Of a stretch of 64,000 nt of DNA, positions 49,973 to 60,339 are shown piece after piece (positions within the stretch are counted from its first letter, which is position 1; every line of letters begins with the position of its first letter). This DNA comes from Verrucomicrobiia bacterium (GTDB lineage: Bacteria > Verrucomicrobiota > Verrucomicrobiia > Opitutales > Cerasicoccaceae). Below the pieces are notes generated by a model, which ran no database searches, was not told the DNA's origin, and was given only the letters and a program-made list of their open reading frames with translations. The stretch is from NCBI GenBank assembly GCA_030432235.1, contig JAUIHT010000004.1, positions 434,001 to 498,000 on the forward strand, in the 5' to 3' direction. The position numbers and the translations under genes are program-made.

Positions 49973-51433
49973 ATGTCGTCAAAAGCACGCCCCTCCCTGC
50001 TCTGGTTTCGCCAAGACTTGCGGCTGCACGACAACCCTGCCCTGAACGCCGCCATCGAGCACGGGCGCCCCGTAATCCCAGTCTATATCTCGGACGAAGC
50101 CGGAGAGGGCGACTGGCCGCCGGGCGGTGCATCACGGTGGTGGTTGCACCATGCGCTCCACGATTTGACGGAACAACTGGCCGTTCATGGGCTGCGACTA
50201 ATCTTGCGTCACGGGGAGTCCATGCAAGCACTGCATAGCCTCGTCAAGGAAACCGGTGCGGAGGCCGTCTACTGGAACCGCCGCTACGAATCTGCCATCA
50301 TCACCCGCGACAAAGAGATTAAGGAATCGCTTCAAGCCGAGGGGTTGGAGGCAAAGAGTTTCAATGCCGCGCTGCTTTTTGAACCATGGACGATAAAGAG
50401 TAAAAATGGCGGGCCTTATAAGGTTTTTACCCCGTATTGGAGGACTTGCTTAAGCAATTCTGTTCCAAAACCGGAAAAAAGCGACCCCGCCCGGGCCACT
50501 CCACCAATGTCCTGGCCACGCTCCGAAAACCTCGAGGACTGGACGCTGCTGCCTCGTCTGGATTGGGATAAAAACTTCTATGATGCCTGGACACCCACCC
50601 GGCGCGGTGGCTGGGCACGCCTGCATGCGTTTCTCGACGGCGCCGCACACGACTACGGCCGGGGGCGCGATGTACCCGGCGAAGACGGTACCTCGCGCCT
50701 GTCACCCTACCTGCACTTCGGCCAGCTCGGCCCGCGGGAGATTTACGACACTCTCAAAAGCAAAATCGACCCGGACCGCGGCGGCGCATGCAAATACGTA
50801 GCCGAGCTGGGCTGGAGAGAGTTCTCCTATCATATCCTCTACCACTTCCCGGAGACTCCCACCGAACCGCTCGACCCGAAATTCGCGCACTTCCCCTGGG
50901 AGCCTGACGAAAAACTCCTGCGTGCCTGGCAACGGGGCCGCACCGGCTACCCGCTGGTCGATGCCGGCATGCGCCAGCTCTGGGCCACCGGCTGGATGCA
51001 CAATCGCGTCCGCATGAACGTTGCCTCGCTGCTCGTTAAGCATCTGCAGCAGCCCTGGCAGGACGGCGCGCGCTGGTTCTGGGACACCCTCGTCGACGCC
51101 GACCTGGCCAGCAACACCCAAGGCTGGCAATGGAGCGCCGGGTGCGGTGCCGATGGCGCGCCCTACTTTCGCGTCTTCAACCCTATGACGCAGGGGCAGC
51201 GCTTTGACCCGCACGGCGACTATGTCCGCGAATGGGTACCCGAGCTGGCCAAACTGCCCGACGCCTTCATCCATCATCCCTGGGAGGCTTCCGCAGACGT
51301 ATTAAAAGAGGCAGGTGTCGACCTGGGCGACACCTATCCGATGCCCGTCATCGACCACAAACAAGGCCGCAACCGTGCCCTGATGGCCTACGAAAAGCTC
51401 AAACACTTTGCCAAGGAAAGTACCAAATCATGA
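49973..51433 (+). CDS. phr: Deoxyribodipyrimidine photolyase / cryptochrome family
   Basis: 486 residues. N-terminal antenna domain LLWFRQDLRLHDNPAL, C-terminal FAD domain with LHFGQLGPREIYDTL, the GWMHNRVRMNVASLLVKHL helix, and NTQGWQWSAGCGADGAPYFRVFNP. Class I CPD photolyases repair UV dimers with blue light. Its stop overlaps the start of the next gene (ATGA), so the two are coupled. Confidence 0.92.
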   Translation: MSSKARPSLLWFRQDLRLHDNPALNAAIEHGRPVIPVYISDEAGEGDWPPGGASRWWLHHALHDLTEQLAVHGLRLILRHGESMQALHSLVKETGAEAVYWNRRYESAIITRDKEIKESLQAEGLEAKSFNAALLFEPWTIKSKNGGPYKVFTPYWRTCLSNSVPKPEKSDPARATPPMSWPRSENLEDWTLLPRLDWDKNFYDAWTPTRRGGWARLHAFLDGAAHDYGRGRDVPGEDGTSRLSPYLHFGQLGPREIYDTLKSKIDPDRGGACKYVAELGWREFSYHILYHFPETPTEPLDPKFAHFPWEPDEKLLRAWQRGRTGYPLVDAGMRQLWATGWMHNRVRMNVASLLVKHLQQPWQDGARWFWDTLVDADLASNTQGWQWSAGCGADGAPYFRVFNPMTQGQRFDPHGDYVREWVPELAKLPDAFIHHPWEASADVLKEAGVDLGDTYPMPVIDHKQGRNRALMAYEKLKHFAKESTKS

Positions 51434-52314
51434 AAGTCGCTATCACCGGAGCCACGGGCATGATCGGCAGCGCCCTGAGCAAATCGCTGCAAGCGGACGG
51501 CCACGAGGTTATCGCCATCTCCCGTCATGCCGGCGAAGGCGTTGCGCAGTGGAACCTCGAAAAGGGCACCCTTGAGGTGGACAAGCTCGCCGGCTGCAAG
51601 GCGATCGTCAACCTGGCCGGCTCAAGTATCGCCCAACGCTGGACCCGGGAAGTGAAGCAGGAGATCGTCGACAGCCGTGTGAAAGGCACGCAGCTCATCG
51701 CCGAAGCCGCTGCCAAGCTTGACCCCAGGCCTACTGTGCTCGTCTCCGCCTCCGCTATCGGTATTTACGGCGCGAACCCCGGTCAGCCCGTGGATGAATC
51801 GACCTCCGCCGGCAAGGGCTTCCTCGCGGATGTCTGCGTGCAGTGGGAAGCCGCCACCGCTCCGGCGGAGGCAGCCGGAATCCGCGTGGTTCACCCGCGT
51901 ATCGGCGTCGTGCTTTCACCCGATGGAGGCGCGCTGGCCAAGATGCTCACGCCCTTCCGTGCAGGGCTCGGCGGTCCCATCGGCAACGGCAAGCAGATGG
52001 TCAGTTGGATTTCCCTCGACGACCTTGTGCGCGCTCTGCGCTTTCTCATCGAACACGATTCGCTCTCCGGTCCGGTCAACCTTACCGCGCCTGGCCCGGT
52101 CAGCAACGCGGACTTCGCCAAAGCCTTGGCCAAAACCCTCGACAAACCCTGCGCCCTGCCCGCGCCAGCCTTCGCGCTCAAGCTCGCCATGGGGGAAATG
52201 GTCGACGAAACCGTCCTGGCCGACCAAACCGTTCTGCCCAAACGACTAGAGGAAGCAGGATTCTCGTTTGCGCATACGGACATCACCGAAGCATTGAAGC
52301 ATAGCCTAGGTTAG
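51430..52314 (+). CDS. TIGR01777-family NAD-dependent epimerase (SDR)
   Basis: 294 residues from the ATG at 51430. The start MKVAITGATGMIGSALSKSL is an extended SDR nucleotide-binding motif. NLAGSSIAQRWT and the tail with TVLPKRLEEAGFSF are hallmarks of the TIGR01777 group (YfcH in E. coli, SulA-like in cyanobacteria). Function is not settled. The frequent linkage of this family to photolyases is from memory and fits the 4-base overlap here. Its TAG stop is part of the repeat that follows. Confidence 0.88.
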   Translation: MKVAITGATGMIGSALSKSLQADGHEVIAISRHAGEGVAQWNLEKGTLEVDKLAGCKAIVNLAGSSIAQRWTREVKQEIVDSRVKGTQLIAEAAAKLDPRPTVLVSASAIGIYGANPGQPVDESTSAGKGFLADVCVQWEAATAPAEAAGIRVVHPRIGVVLSPDGGALAKMLTPFRAGLGGPIGNGKQMVSWISLDDLVRALRFLIEHDSLSGPVNLTAPGPVSNADFAKALAKTLDKPCALPAPAFALKLAMGEMVDETVLADQTVLPKRLEEAGFSFAHTDITEALKHSLG

Positions 52315-52395
52315 TGCTTTAGTTCTTGGTGCTTAGTGCTTAGTTCATTTCTTTTACCTACGCCAAGCACAGGCACCAACCAACCAAAGCACTCT
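52313..52395. repeat. Inverted quasi-repeat, AGTGCTTTAGT family, copy 2
   Basis: Begins AGTGCTTTAGTTCTTGGTGC at the stop codon of the epimerase gene, then TTAGTGCTTAGTTC; the right arm GCCAAGCACAGGCACCAACC plus AACCAAAGCACT pairs with it. Same opening, same position on a stop codon and same design as 8307-8425. Confidence 0.75.
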
Positions 52396-52400
52396 CTTTC

Positions 52401-53543
52401 GTGAAGCTTCTTGTCCTTACCTCCAGCACCGGCGGCGGCCACGACCTGCGCGCCAATGCCTTGTGTGCCTGGACGGAGAAGGAGACTGACCTGGGTATCG
52501 AGACGGATATCTTCCGACCTCTGGAGGGCTCCACCGCGCTGAACCGATTCGGCGTGCGTCTGTACAACGACATCCAGCGTAACCTGCCCGTCGCGCATCA
52601 CGTCTACTGGAGCTTTCTGGAGGTGGCCGGTCTCCACCGAAAACCCGGGATGCTCGGCGGCACACAGCCATTTATCGAAAAGTTGGAAAGCTATCGCCCG
52701 GACTGGGTCATCAGCGTGCATGCCCACCTCAATCACGGCTACATGGCACTGGCACGGCAAGTGCTCGGGCCCGACAAGGTCAAAGTCGGCACCTATTGCG
52801 GGGAAATGTGGGGCGGCTACGGCTTCAGCCGGCACTGGGTCAATCCGACAGCGGATCTCTTTATCGGCGCCACGGAAGCCTGCTGCACCGCCGCAAGACA
52901 CATTGGCATGCCGGAGGCGAGAAACATGCTTGGCGGCTTCATGCTGCGGCCTGCCAGTTATACGCCCTCGCCCAGCCCGAAAGAACGCGCGGAGTATCTG
53001 CGGAAGCAATTCGGCTTTGACCCGGAGCGCTTCACGCTGTTGCTGGCCACGGGAGCGGTGGGCGCCAACAACCACCTGCGCCTCTTCGAAGCCCTCGACG
53101 CCTCCGGACTGGATTTGCAGGTCATCGCGCTCTGCGGCAAACGCCCGGAGACGCTACAGCGCGTCGCCGCCTGGAAGCCTCGCAGTGCCCACCTGAGCGT
53201 GCAGGCCATCCCTTACTGCGAGGACATGCCCAAGCTCCTCGGCTCAGTCAGCGCCATCGTGGCACGAGGCGGCACCGGCACCACCAGCGAAGCCATCCTG
53301 GCTGGCTGCCCGATCATCATCAACGCCCTCGGCGCACCCATGCCCCAGGAGATGATCACCTTAAAATATCTGCGCAGCCAAGGCATCACGGAGCAAATTA
53401 ATCGCACCTGCCAACTCCCGGAAATTATCCGCCCCTGGCTGGAAAATCCTTCTGCTCAAGAGGCCGCCCGTCAGCGCATGCGGGCCGCCCTGCCCCCCGG
53501 CAGCCCACGCGCCATCCTGGAACGCCTCTGTGGCGAAGGCTGA
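52401..53543 (+). CDS. Glycosyltransferase, MGDG synthase/MurG-like (GT28)
   Basis: 380 residues from the GTG at 52401, which directly follows the repeat. N-terminal VLTSSTGGGHDLRANAL is the glycine-rich start of MGDG synthase and related GT28 enzymes; the C-terminal donor site is VARGGTGTTSEAILAGCPIIIN. Such enzymes glycosylate diacylglycerol or related lipids at the membrane face. Acceptor unknown. No signal peptide. Confidence 0.82.
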   Translation: MKLLVLTSSTGGGHDLRANALCAWTEKETDLGIETDIFRPLEGSTALNRFGVRLYNDIQRNLPVAHHVYWSFLEVAGLHRKPGMLGGTQPFIEKLESYRPDWVISVHAHLNHGYMALARQVLGPDKVKVGTYCGEMWGGYGFSRHWVNPTADLFIGATEACCTAARHIGMPEARNMLGGFMLRPASYTPSPSPKERAEYLRKQFGFDPERFTLLLATGAVGANNHLRLFEALDASGLDLQVIALCGKRPETLQRVAAWKPRSAHLSVQAIPYCEDMPKLLGSVSAIVARGGTGTTSEAILAGCPIIINALGAPMPQEMITLKYLRSQGITEQINRTCQLPEIIRPWLENPSAQEAARQRMRAALPPGSPRAILERLCGEG

Positions 53544-53602
53544 ATTTTTCACCTAAGACCTTGCAGTTACGTGACATTCGGCTACGCTGAAGCGTTTTTC
53601 CA

Positions 53603-54577
53603 ATGAAGACACATCCGGAGAATGCCACGGGGGCATCGGCCTCCCAAACGCCGCTCAAGCGCCACTACGACGAGAAATTCGCGGTGACGGACGCTTATCG
53701 CGCGTCCCTGCCCGACATGCAGAACAGCGAAAGCTCGGAGATTCAGGGCGCCAATGTGCCCATCATGCAGGTAGGTATCCACAACTTTCGGCTTCCTTTA
53801 CGCTACCTGACCGAGGCCCGCGACAACCAAACGCTGGAGACCTCCGTCACCGGTACTGTCTCCCTGGGTGCGGACAGCAAGGGCATCAACATGAGCCGCA
53901 TCATGCGCGTCTTCTACGAGTTCAAGGACCGCGTCTTTGCGCCCGAGCTGCTCGAGGAAATCCTCATCGCTTACAAGCAAAGCCTGGGCAGCAGCCGCGC
54001 GCGCCTGAAGCTGTCCTTCGACTACCCGATGTTGAAAAAGAGCCTGCGCAGCGGCTTGGAGGGCTGGCAGTATTATCAGTGCGCCTACGAAGGCTTCATC
54101 GACGACCTCAACCGCTTCCGTAAGGTCGTCCAGTTCGACTTTATCTACTCCTCGGCCTGCCCCTGCTCCGCCGAGCTGACCGAGCACGCACGCGATGCCC
54201 GTCAGATCTACGGCGTGCCACACTCCCAGCGCAGCAAGGCCCGCGTCATCGTGGAAGTGCGTCCCGGTGACCACGTTAGCCTGGAGGACATCCAGCGCCA
54301 CTGTCTCAACGCACTTCGGACCGAGACCCAGGTCATGGTCCGCCGCGAAGACGAGCAAGCCTTCGCCGAGCTCAACGGGGCCCACGTCAAGTTTGTCGAG
54401 GACGCCGCCCGCCTGCTCTACGAGCAGCTCAACGGTGACGAACGCATTTACGATTTCCAGGTCGCCTGTTCACACCTTGAGTCCCTGCATTCGCACGATG
54501 CCGTGGCCGTGATCAACAAGGGCATACGCGGCGGCTTCACCGCGGACTACGATCAGTTCCAGGATTTGGTTTGCTAA
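53603..54577 (+). CDS. folE2: GTP cyclohydrolase FolE2 (type IB)
   Basis: 324 residues. It converts GTP to dihydroneopterin triphosphate, the first step to folate. The FolE2 pattern is clear, with [14 protein letters not shown] (metal-binding Cys region), [16 protein letters not shown] and [14 protein letters not shown]. FolE2 replaces or backs up zinc-dependent FolE and in some bacteria is under zinc control; no Zur box was identified here. Confidence 0.92.
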   Translation: MKTHPENATGASASQTPLKRHYDEKFAVTDAYRASLPDMQNSESSEIQGANVPIMQVGIHNFRLPLRYLTEARDNQTLETSVTGTVSLGADSKGINMSRIMRVFYEFKDRVFAPELLEEILIAYKQSLGSSRARLKLSFDYPMLKKSLRSGLEGWQYYQCAYEGFIDDLNRFRKVVQFDFIYSSACPCSAELTEHARDARQIYGVPHSQRSKARVIVEVRPGDHVSLEDIQRHCLNALRTETQVMVRREDEQAFAELNGAHVKFVEDAARLLYEQLNGDERIYDFQVACSHLESLHSHDAVAVINKGIRGGFTADYDQFQDLVC

Positions 54578-54578
54578 T

Positions 54579-54612
54579 AATCCGTGAAAATAGCGGTTTA
54601 TCCGTGATATAG
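54579..54612. repeat. Remnant of the CCACGGAT hairpin family
   Basis: AATCCGTGAAAATAGCGGTT followed by TATCCGTGATATAG, just after the folE2 stop, carries the right-arm words of the hairpins at 11616 and 12350 without a matching left arm. Confidence 0.5.
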
Positions 54613-54666
54613 CATTGCAGCCCAGGCAATCCGCCATTTGGATTTTAATCCTCGCTGTATCCCCCC

Positions 54667-55185
54667 ATGTCTACTGAAGAAATTTTCGACGTCGTCAACG
54701 AACGCGACGAAGTCATTGAGCAGCTTCCGCGCGCCGTCGTCCACCGCGACAAGCGCCTGCACCGGGCCGTTCATATCTTTGTTTTCAATAGCGAAGGCCG
54801 GCTCTATCTGCAGAAGCGTTCACCGCTCAAGGACCAGTTGCCCAATTGCTGGACCAGCTCCTGCTCCGGTCATGTCGACTCCGGAGAGGATTACGATACC
54901 GCCGCCGTGCGCGAGCTCGGCGAAGAGCTGGGCGTCCACATCGACGGCGCAGAGACGATGGACTTCCTCTTCAAGCACGAGGCCTGCAAACGCACCGGCT
55001 GGGAGTTCGTCCACGTTTACCGGCTGACCTGGGACGGTGAAGTCACCTTCGACCCGGTGGAAATCAGCGAAGGCCAGTGGATCGCACCCGCCGACATGGA
55101 GCCCTGGATGAAAAGCCAACGTCGCGACTTTGCGCCCAGCTTCCGCCTGCTTTGGGAAGAAGCCCGCAAACGCGAGCTTGTTTAA
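54667..55185 (+). CDS. Nudix hydrolase, IPP-isomerase-like (YfcD type)
   Basis: 172 residues. The start [19 protein letters not shown] and [15 protein letters not shown] are typical of the YfcD/IDI-like Nudix branch. The Nudix box is [22 protein letters not shown], given here as [17 protein letters not shown] then GEELG, with the catalytic Glu residues present. Substrate not known. The 3' end overlaps that of the convergent alr by 4 bases. Confidence 0.85.
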   Translation: MSTEEIFDVVNERDEVIEQLPRAVVHRDKRLHRAVHIFVFNSEGRLYLQKRSPLKDQLPNCWTSSCSGHVDSGEDYDTAAVRELGEELGVHIDGAETMDFLFKHEACKRTGWEFVHVYRLTWDGEVTFDPVEISEGQWIAPADMEPWMKSQRRDFAPSFRLLWEEARKRELV

Positions 55186-56327
55186 ACCGCCACGCGGGCG
55201 GTCCTATAGACGCGCGGCACGCGCTTGGTCAGCGAGCAAAACGTTTCCCAGGGGATGCACGCACCCCACTCGCTGAACTCCGCCACGGTAATGCGTTCAT
55301 CACCTTGAGCACCGATGAGCACGGCCTCGTCGCCCACCGATACCGCGTCTTTCAAATCGGTGACATCGACGATGGTCTGGTCCATGGTCACCCGGCCCAG
55401 GACCGGGCAACGCTGCCCACCGATGAGCACCTGGGCGCGGTTGCTGGCGGGCGTGGGAATGCCGTCGCCGTAGCCGGCGGTCAGGACAGCCAGTCGGGAA
55501 CGCCGCTTCAAGGTGTACGTGCGCCCGTAGCTGATAGGCGTGCCCCGGGGCAGCTCTTTGAGCAGACCCACGCGCGTATGGAAGCTCAACACCGGCTCGA
55601 TAGCCAGGCGCGCCAGCAGGGAATCCTTGTACGGCAAATGCCCAAACTGCAGTAGCCCGACGCGCACGGCAGTGAACGGACTTTGCGCCGCAAAGCTGTC
55701 GATGCCTGCGCTGTTGTCCGCATGAATCAGCAGGCGATTCACCGTACCTTCAGGCATCTTCTGGATGACGCGAATCAGGCGCTCGCGCTGGGTTTTGGTG
55801 TATTCGGCGTCCGTGTCCGCGCTGGAAAAGTGTGTGTAAATACCCTCCAGGGCAAGCTGTCGGCTCTGCTCCAGTTGGGCGAACAGCGCTTCGGCCTCGG
55901 AGTGCCACACACCGAGGCGGCCCATGCCGGTATCGACCTTCAGGTGCACACGCAGGGGACGGCCCGCCTTGCGCGCGGCCTTCTCGAATCGCTTGACCTC
56001 CTCCGGGCTGGAGATGGTGGCTACGAGGTCGTTTTCCAGCAGTCTATCTTCCTCGCCGGGGAGGATGGGGCCGAGAACCAGAATCGGCCAGCCCGCGCCA
56101 ATTTCGCGTACTTCCGCACCCTCGAAGACATTGGCCACGGCGAAGGCATCCGCCCCACACTGCATGAGGCGCGCAACCGTCTGGTAGAGGCCATGCCCGT
56201 AGGCATCGGCCTTGACCACCGCCACGTACTGAACGCCGGGCGGCAACGCCGTGCGAATGCGCCCGAGGTTGCGCTCCAGCGCCGCCAGGTCGATGCTGGC
56301 CCAAACTCGGTTTTGCGGGGAGGACAT
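55182..56327 (-). CDS. alr: Alanine racemase
   Basis: 381 residues. It supplies D-alanine for peptidoglycan. PLP lysine in [10 protein letters not shown] (about 38-47), [19 protein letters not shown], the PLP-region [19 protein letters not shown] and the catalytic Tyr-containing second half with [10 protein letters not shown]. The start ATG at 56327 is preceded by an element shared with the parB upstream region. It is the last gene of the minus-strand run from the kinase. Confidence 0.93.
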   Translation of the reverse strand: MSSPQNRVWASIDLAALERNLGRIRTALPPGVQYVAVVKADAYGHGLYQTVARLMQCGADAFAVANVFEGAEVREIGAGWPILVLGPILPGEEDRLLENDLVATISSPEEVKRFEKAARKAGRPLRVHLKVDTGMGRLGVWHSEAEALFAQLEQSRQLALEGIYTHFSSADTDAEYTKTQRERLIRVIQKMPEGTVNRLLIHADNSAGIDSFAAQSPFTAVRVGLLQFGHLPYKDSLLARLAIEPVLSFHTRVGLLKELPRGTPISYGRTYTLKRRSRLAVLTAGYGDGIPTPASNRAQVLIGGQRCPVLGRVTMDQTIVDVTDLKDAVSVGDEAVLIGAQGDERITVAEFSEWGACIPWETFCSLTKRVPRVYRTARVAV

Positions 56328-56390
56328 GAGAGTAGATAAACGATGAAAGCAAAAAGAGGAAAGAGGAAAGAGGGCTTGCCCAATAGTGTC
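56328..56390. repeat. GATGAAAG quasi-repeat upstream of alr
   Basis: Contains TAGATAAACGATGAAAG immediately 5' of alr (plus-strand view), identical to the segment 5' of parB at 4938, then GCAAAAAGAGGAAAGAGGAA and more purine-rich words. No matching right arm is present. Confidence 0.6.
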
Positions 56391-56440
56391 CTGTGCGGTC
56401 AGGCACCGCGGGTCTGGGACGCGCAGCCCCGGGTCGTGCG

Positions 56441-57082
56441 TCAGCCCGGTTGCCAGCGTTTGTACTCGACGGGCTTGACGGTGTAGACGCCGGGTTGCTC
56501 TACAGCGCGAAGCTGCTTTTCATCACAAAGTAACTGAGCGTCCGCGGAGAGATCGAGTGTGACCTCAACGGCACGCTCCGGCGGCGAACGCCAGGCCTTG
56601 CGCTGACGCAGATAGTACAACGGCAATTCCGGCGAGATATCCGCATCCGCTACAACGGCGATATCTCCACCGCTTCGCAATGTTATCCAGGCGTCCTTGC
56701 GGTAATCCGCGAGAATAACGAAATTCTCCCCTGCTCTATCGTCGGCAAGCTGTGCCGCCAGTAGCTCCAAGCTGCGATAAGCAAAGACGGGCTTGCTCTT
56801 CAACGCAGGCATAGCACGCCAAATACGCAGGGCCATGGCCGTCACGCGAATGCCTAAGACGGAGCCCGGGCCTTCATCATAGGCAAAGCCAGCGAGCTCC
56901 TCAAGGTGCGTGTCCGTCGCGTCGAGGCATTCCTCCACCAAACCGAAAAGACTGTCCAAGGCAGGTGTTTTCACTGAGCGGCTGACAAGCCAGGCGCTAT
57001 CCTGCCAAAGCCCGGCAAAAACGCCGGGGCAGGCAGCGTCCAGAACGAGGATCGGACCACCGCTGGGTAGAGGCTTACTCAT
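56441..57082 (-). CDS. tsaB: tRNA threonylcarbamoyladenosine biosynthesis protein TsaB
   Basis: 213 residues from the ATG at 57082 (MSKPLPSGG). TsaB is the inactive ASKHA partner that organises TsaD and TsaE in making t6A of ANN-decoding tRNAs. The family motif is [18 protein letters not shown] near the middle, with [10 protein letters not shown] at the start. It is slightly short and divergent. It overlaps the preceding hypothetical gene by 8 bases. Confidence 0.8.
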   Translation of the reverse strand: MSKPLPSGGPILVLDAACPGVFAGLWQDSAWLVSRSVKTPALDSLFGLVEECLDATDTHLEELAGFAYDEGPGSVLGIRVTAMALRIWRAMPALKSKPVFAYRSLELLAAQLADDRAGENFVILADYRKDAWITLRSGGDIAVVADADISPELPLYYLRQRKAWRSPPERAVEVTLDLSADAQLLCDEKQLRAVEQPGVYTVKPVEYKRWQPG

Positions 57083-57389
57083 CGAGCAGGCTCCAAGGTT
57101 GACGTTTGACCGCAGCGATATCGCCCCGAGCCAGGGCCAGCCAAAGCTCAAGGGCTTTTTTGAAATTCACGCCCAACATCTCGCGGGTGGGCTCGTCCAG
57201 CATATCGTTATGCAGCTGCACGGCACCGGAGGTGAATACGGTCAAGGTCCAGTGCGTCTCTCCATGGGTCAACCAGACCTCGGCGTGGTCGTCGCGATCC
57301 TCATCCAGGCTGCGCAGGATTTCGCGCAGGGTCTTCTCCGGAGGATTGAGCTCGGTAACGCCATCGCGGTCTGTGGTGAAGTAGGACAC
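57075..57389 (-). CDS. Conserved-looking small protein, unknown function
   Basis: 104 residues, MSYFTTDRDGVTELNPPEKTL, then alternating strands (AEVWLTHGETHWTLTVFTSGAVQL) and a helix (NFKKALELWLALARGDI). It looks like a small alpha/beta immunity-like or adaptor fold but matches no family I can name. It overlaps the tsaB start and so is translated with it. Confidence 0.65.
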   Translation of the reverse strand: MSYFTTDRDGVTELNPPEKTLREILRSLDEDRDDHAEVWLTHGETHWTLTVFTSGAVQLHNDMLDEPTREMLGVNFKKALELWLALARGDIAAVKRQPWSLLDE

Positions 57390-57447
57390 AAGGGAATGCG
57401 GAATTCAAAAAAGCAGAGTGCAGAAAGAGACACGGGCTGCAAGCGTC

Positions 57448-57741
57448 TCAGAAGGGCTTATGCATACGCGTCTCACCGCAATAGAGGCAAGTCATGTGAT
57501 GGCCGGCCAGGATGCGGCCGCACCGACGGCAGGGCACAGGCGGCTGCACGGTGTCCTTTTTCCCGTCGTACTTGCCATCCATCAGGTCGAGGCGGGTCAT
57601 GTGCTCGATGAGATCGATATCCTCCAAGCCCTGTTTCTCTTTAACAATCTCCCAGAGAGCCTCACAGATGAGCGACAGACGTTCCAGCTCCTGCTTGAGC
57701 TCCTTGACCGACTCGTTCCCGCTCTGGGGCTGAAATTGCAT
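57448..57741 (-). CDS. Small coiled-coil protein with C-terminal zinc ribbon
   Basis: 97 residues. An N-terminal helix (VKELKQELERLSLICEALWEIV) is followed by CRRCGRILAGHHMTCLYCG, a CxxC-x13-CxxC-type zinc ribbon. The gene lies 6 bases behind rpoN, so it is made together with sigma-54. It might be an adaptor for RNA or a protein; that is a guess. Confidence 0.7.
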   Translation of the reverse strand: MQFQPQSGNESVKELKQELERLSLICEALWEIVKEKQGLEDIDLIEHMTRLDLMDGKYDGKKDTVQPPVPCRRCGRILAGHHMTCLYCGETRMHKPF

Positions 57742-57747
57742 GGCGGC

Positions 57748-59202
57748 TTAATCGTAGCGGCGGCGCAGGTTGGTAGGCAGGATGCCCAACTCCTCGCGGT
57801 ACTTGGCCACGGTGCGGCGGGCGATTTTGACGTCTTCCTCGGCCAGTATCTTGACGATGTCCTGGTCACTGAGTGGCTTGGCCGGGTTTTCCGACTCGAT
57901 AATCTGGGCAATGCGGTCCTTCACGCTCTTGTTGGAGAGCGATTGGCCGTTGGACGAGGTGTAGCCGGGAGTGAAGAAGAACTTGAACTCGAAAACGCCG
58001 TGCGGGGTTTCGATGAACTTGTTGGCGATGGCGCGGCTGACGGTGGTCTCGTGGACGCCGACCTCCTGCGCGATCTGGTTCATGGTGAGTGGCCGCAGCT
58101 TAGACACGCCGTGATCGAAGAACTCACCCTGGTACTTGAGGATTTCGCGGGTGATGCGCTCAATGGTCTGCTGACGCTGCTCGATGGAGTTGATGAGGAA
58201 TTTGCCGGAGCGGATTTTTTCGCGCAGATACTCGCGGTCCTTGGCGCTGGCCATGCCGCGCGCGATGATGTCCTTGTAGGTGCTGCTGATGCGCAGACGC
58301 GGAATATAGTCGTTGTTGAGGACGACATTCCAGACATCGCCGTCTTTTTCCACGCGCACATCGGGCACGATAACACGGTTGTTGTCCTCGCTGAAACGGC
58401 GGCCCGGCGCGGGGTCGAGCGCGGCGATTTCCTCCAGAGCGCCCTGGACGTCAGGCACGCTGGCGGCGGCCTTGCGAGCAATCTCAGGGATACGTCGGCG
58501 CAGGAGCAAATCGTAGTGATCGCGTACGATGCGCGAGGCCAGGCTGCCGCCACGACCGAGCAGACGCAGTTGCGTGAGCAGGCAGTCCTTCAGATCGGCC
58601 GAGCCGATACCGGGCGGGTCAAAGCCCTTCAGCAGCTCGGCGGCGTGCTGCATGTCACGCAAAGGGAGGTTGGCCAGCAGGGCCAAATCGGAAAGGGACG
58701 ACGTAAGAAAACCGCGATCATCCAGGCTGCCCACTAGGTAGTCCATGGCCTCCCGCTCGAACTTGGTCAGATCCACCAAATCGGCCTGACACAGTAGATG
58801 CTCCTGCAGCGAAGTCTCGCTGACCAGGGAATCGAAAAAGTGCTGGCGGCGCTCAGCATCCTCACTGGTGTAATGACTGTTGGCGCTTTCCTGGGCGTAG
58901 TACTCCCGGAAGTCCTCGTTCATTTTGCTGAGGATGGAAAAGTCCTCGTCGCTCAGGCTCATCTCGCCGTCCGACTCGTCGCTGCTGCTCTCGGCGCCGT
59001 TTTGATCCTGCGCCTCCTGCTCCAGGCTGACACCCTCCCCGGACAACTCCTCCAGCGTCGGATTGCTTTGCAGCTCCTCCAGGATGGCATTGCGCAACTC
59101 CAGCGTGGGCGCTTGCAGGATTTTCAGGGACTGACGCAACTGCGGCGCGAGGACGAGTGTCTGCGCCTGTTTCTGTACCTGCTGGAGTCCCTGGCTTGCC
59201 AT
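57748..59202 (-). CDS. rpoN: RNA polymerase sigma-54 factor
   Basis: 484 residues, full length. Region I is LVLAPQLRQSLKILQAPTLEL, then an acidic region II (about 55-90), the core-binding domain, a helix-turn-helix (TMNQIAQEVGVHETTVSRAI) and the RpoN box ARRTVAKYREELGI. Sigma-54 needs enhancer-binding AAA+ activators; none is in the window. It lies between a Ser/Thr kinase and a zinc-ribbon protein. Confidence 0.96.
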   Translation of the reverse strand: MASQGLQQVQKQAQTLVLAPQLRQSLKILQAPTLELRNAILEELQSNPTLEELSGEGVSLEQEAQDQNGAESSSDESDGEMSLSDEDFSILSKMNEDFREYYAQESANSHYTSEDAERRQHFFDSLVSETSLQEHLLCQADLVDLTKFEREAMDYLVGSLDDRGFLTSSLSDLALLANLPLRDMQHAAELLKGFDPPGIGSADLKDCLLTQLRLLGRGGSLASRIVRDHYDLLLRRRIPEIARKAAASVPDVQGALEEIAALDPAPGRRFSEDNNRVIVPDVRVEKDGDVWNVVLNNDYIPRLRISSTYKDIIARGMASAKDREYLREKIRSGKFLINSIEQRQQTIERITREILKYQGEFFDHGVSKLRPLTMNQIAQEVGVHETTVSRAIANKFIETPHGVFEFKFFFTPGYTSSNGQSLSNKSVKDRIAQIIESENPAKPLSDQDIVKILAEEDVKIARRTVAKYREELGILPTNLRRRYD

Positions 59203-59220
59203 GCTTGCTGTTTATACCGC

Positions 59221-60309
59221 CTAAACGATAGGAGGTTGTGTCTTGGATTCTTCGTAACGCTCGGCGGCAACGGAGCCATCCGACCCGAACAGGTCCTTGA
59301 GGTAAACAGCGAGCTTTTCATTGGTGGGGCCGTAACCGTCGCCATAGATATACATTTCGAGAGCGGTGAGCATCTCGTAAGCGGTCTGGTAGCGCTGGTT
59401 TTTGTCCCGGTTGAGGGCTTTGTAGAGAATATCGTTGAGGCGGTCGTCGACACCGTCGCGCATGCGGCGAAAATCGGGCAGCTCGAGGTTGAGGATCTTG
59501 TCTCGGGTATCCTCGGGATCTTCGCCTTCGAATATATTATAGCCCAGCAGCAGCTCGGCCAGGAAGATGCCGCAGGGAAAGATGTCCGCGCGGTGGTCGG
59601 TGACTTCCTTACGGGCTTGCTCGGGGGACAGATACTCGTCCTTGCCCGCGATAACCTCACCCTCCTCGTTGTACATCAGGTCGAGCGCCTTGGCGATGCC
59701 GAAGTCGGTAATCTTCACGTCACCCTCGTAGGCGAGCATGACGTTCTTGGGGCCTACGTCACGGTGCACGATGCCGAGGGGGCGGCCATAGGTGTCACGC
59801 TTGGCATGCGCGTAGGCCAGACCGCGGCAGATGCGTGAGACGAGGAACACCGCCAAGTCGACGGGGACGTACTGGTTCGTCTCGATATGACGCGTAATAA
59901 ACTCCTCGGTGTTGATGCCATTGACGTACTCCATGACCATGAAGTACTGGTCCCCGAGAGAACCGAGGTGGTACGTCTGCACGATATTGGTATGGATCAG
60001 GTCGGCCACCAAACGCGCCTCCCCGATGAAATTATTGCGAAACTCCTCGATGGCGGAGAATTCCTCTTTGATGAGCTTGATCGCAACCACCTTGCAAAAC
60101 TCGTCCGTGCCGTGCTGGCGGCCCTCGTAAACCACGCCCATGCCACCCTCGGCGATAAGCCGGGACAGTTCGTAATGAATCTCGTTGAAGAGGTGTTTCA
60201 AACGTTCCACAGTCGCGCCATATTCCCCGAAACGGAGCCTGCTGGCAAGGGCATTTTCTGCAGTTAGCACGATTCTTGCTACGAGGTATTTGGGATGCAG
60301 GTTTGACAA
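59221..60309 (-). CDS. Serine/threonine protein kinase, cytoplasmic
   Basis: 362 residues from a TTG at 60309; a GTG at 60210 is an alternative. Hanks motifs: glycine loop [19 protein letters not shown] lysine, [11 protein letters not shown] catalytic loop, ITDFGIAKA, and YLSPEQ in place of APE. It lacks the membrane segment and sensor domain common in bacterial kinases. It precedes rpoN by 18 bases, so it may be made with sigma-54 and could act on the same pathway (inference). Confidence 0.88.
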   Translation of the reverse strand: MSNLHPKYLVARIVLTAENALASRLRFGEYGATVERLKHLFNEIHYELSRLIAEGGMGVVYEGRQHGTDEFCKVVAIKLIKEEFSAIEEFRNNFIGEARLVADLIHTNIVQTYHLGSLGDQYFMVMEYVNGINTEEFITRHIETNQYVPVDLAVFLVSRICRGLAYAHAKRDTYGRPLGIVHRDVGPKNVMLAYEGDVKITDFGIAKALDLMYNEEGEVIAGKDEYLSPEQARKEVTDHRADIFPCGIFLAELLLGYNIFEGEDPEDTRDKILNLELPDFRRMRDGVDDRLNDILYKALNRDKNQRYQTAYEMLTALEMYIYGDGYGPTNEKLAVYLKDLFGSDGSVAAERYEESKTQPPIV

Positions 60310-60339
60310 GCGGCACGACCGCCCGGAAATTGCCTACAT

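Noticed and set aside
49791-50231. Leucine leader peptide on the minus strand (eight Leu codons in a row)
   Set aside because: The terminator hairpin lies upstream of the Leu run in that direction and the T-run faces the other strand; no start codon or downstream leucine gene is present.
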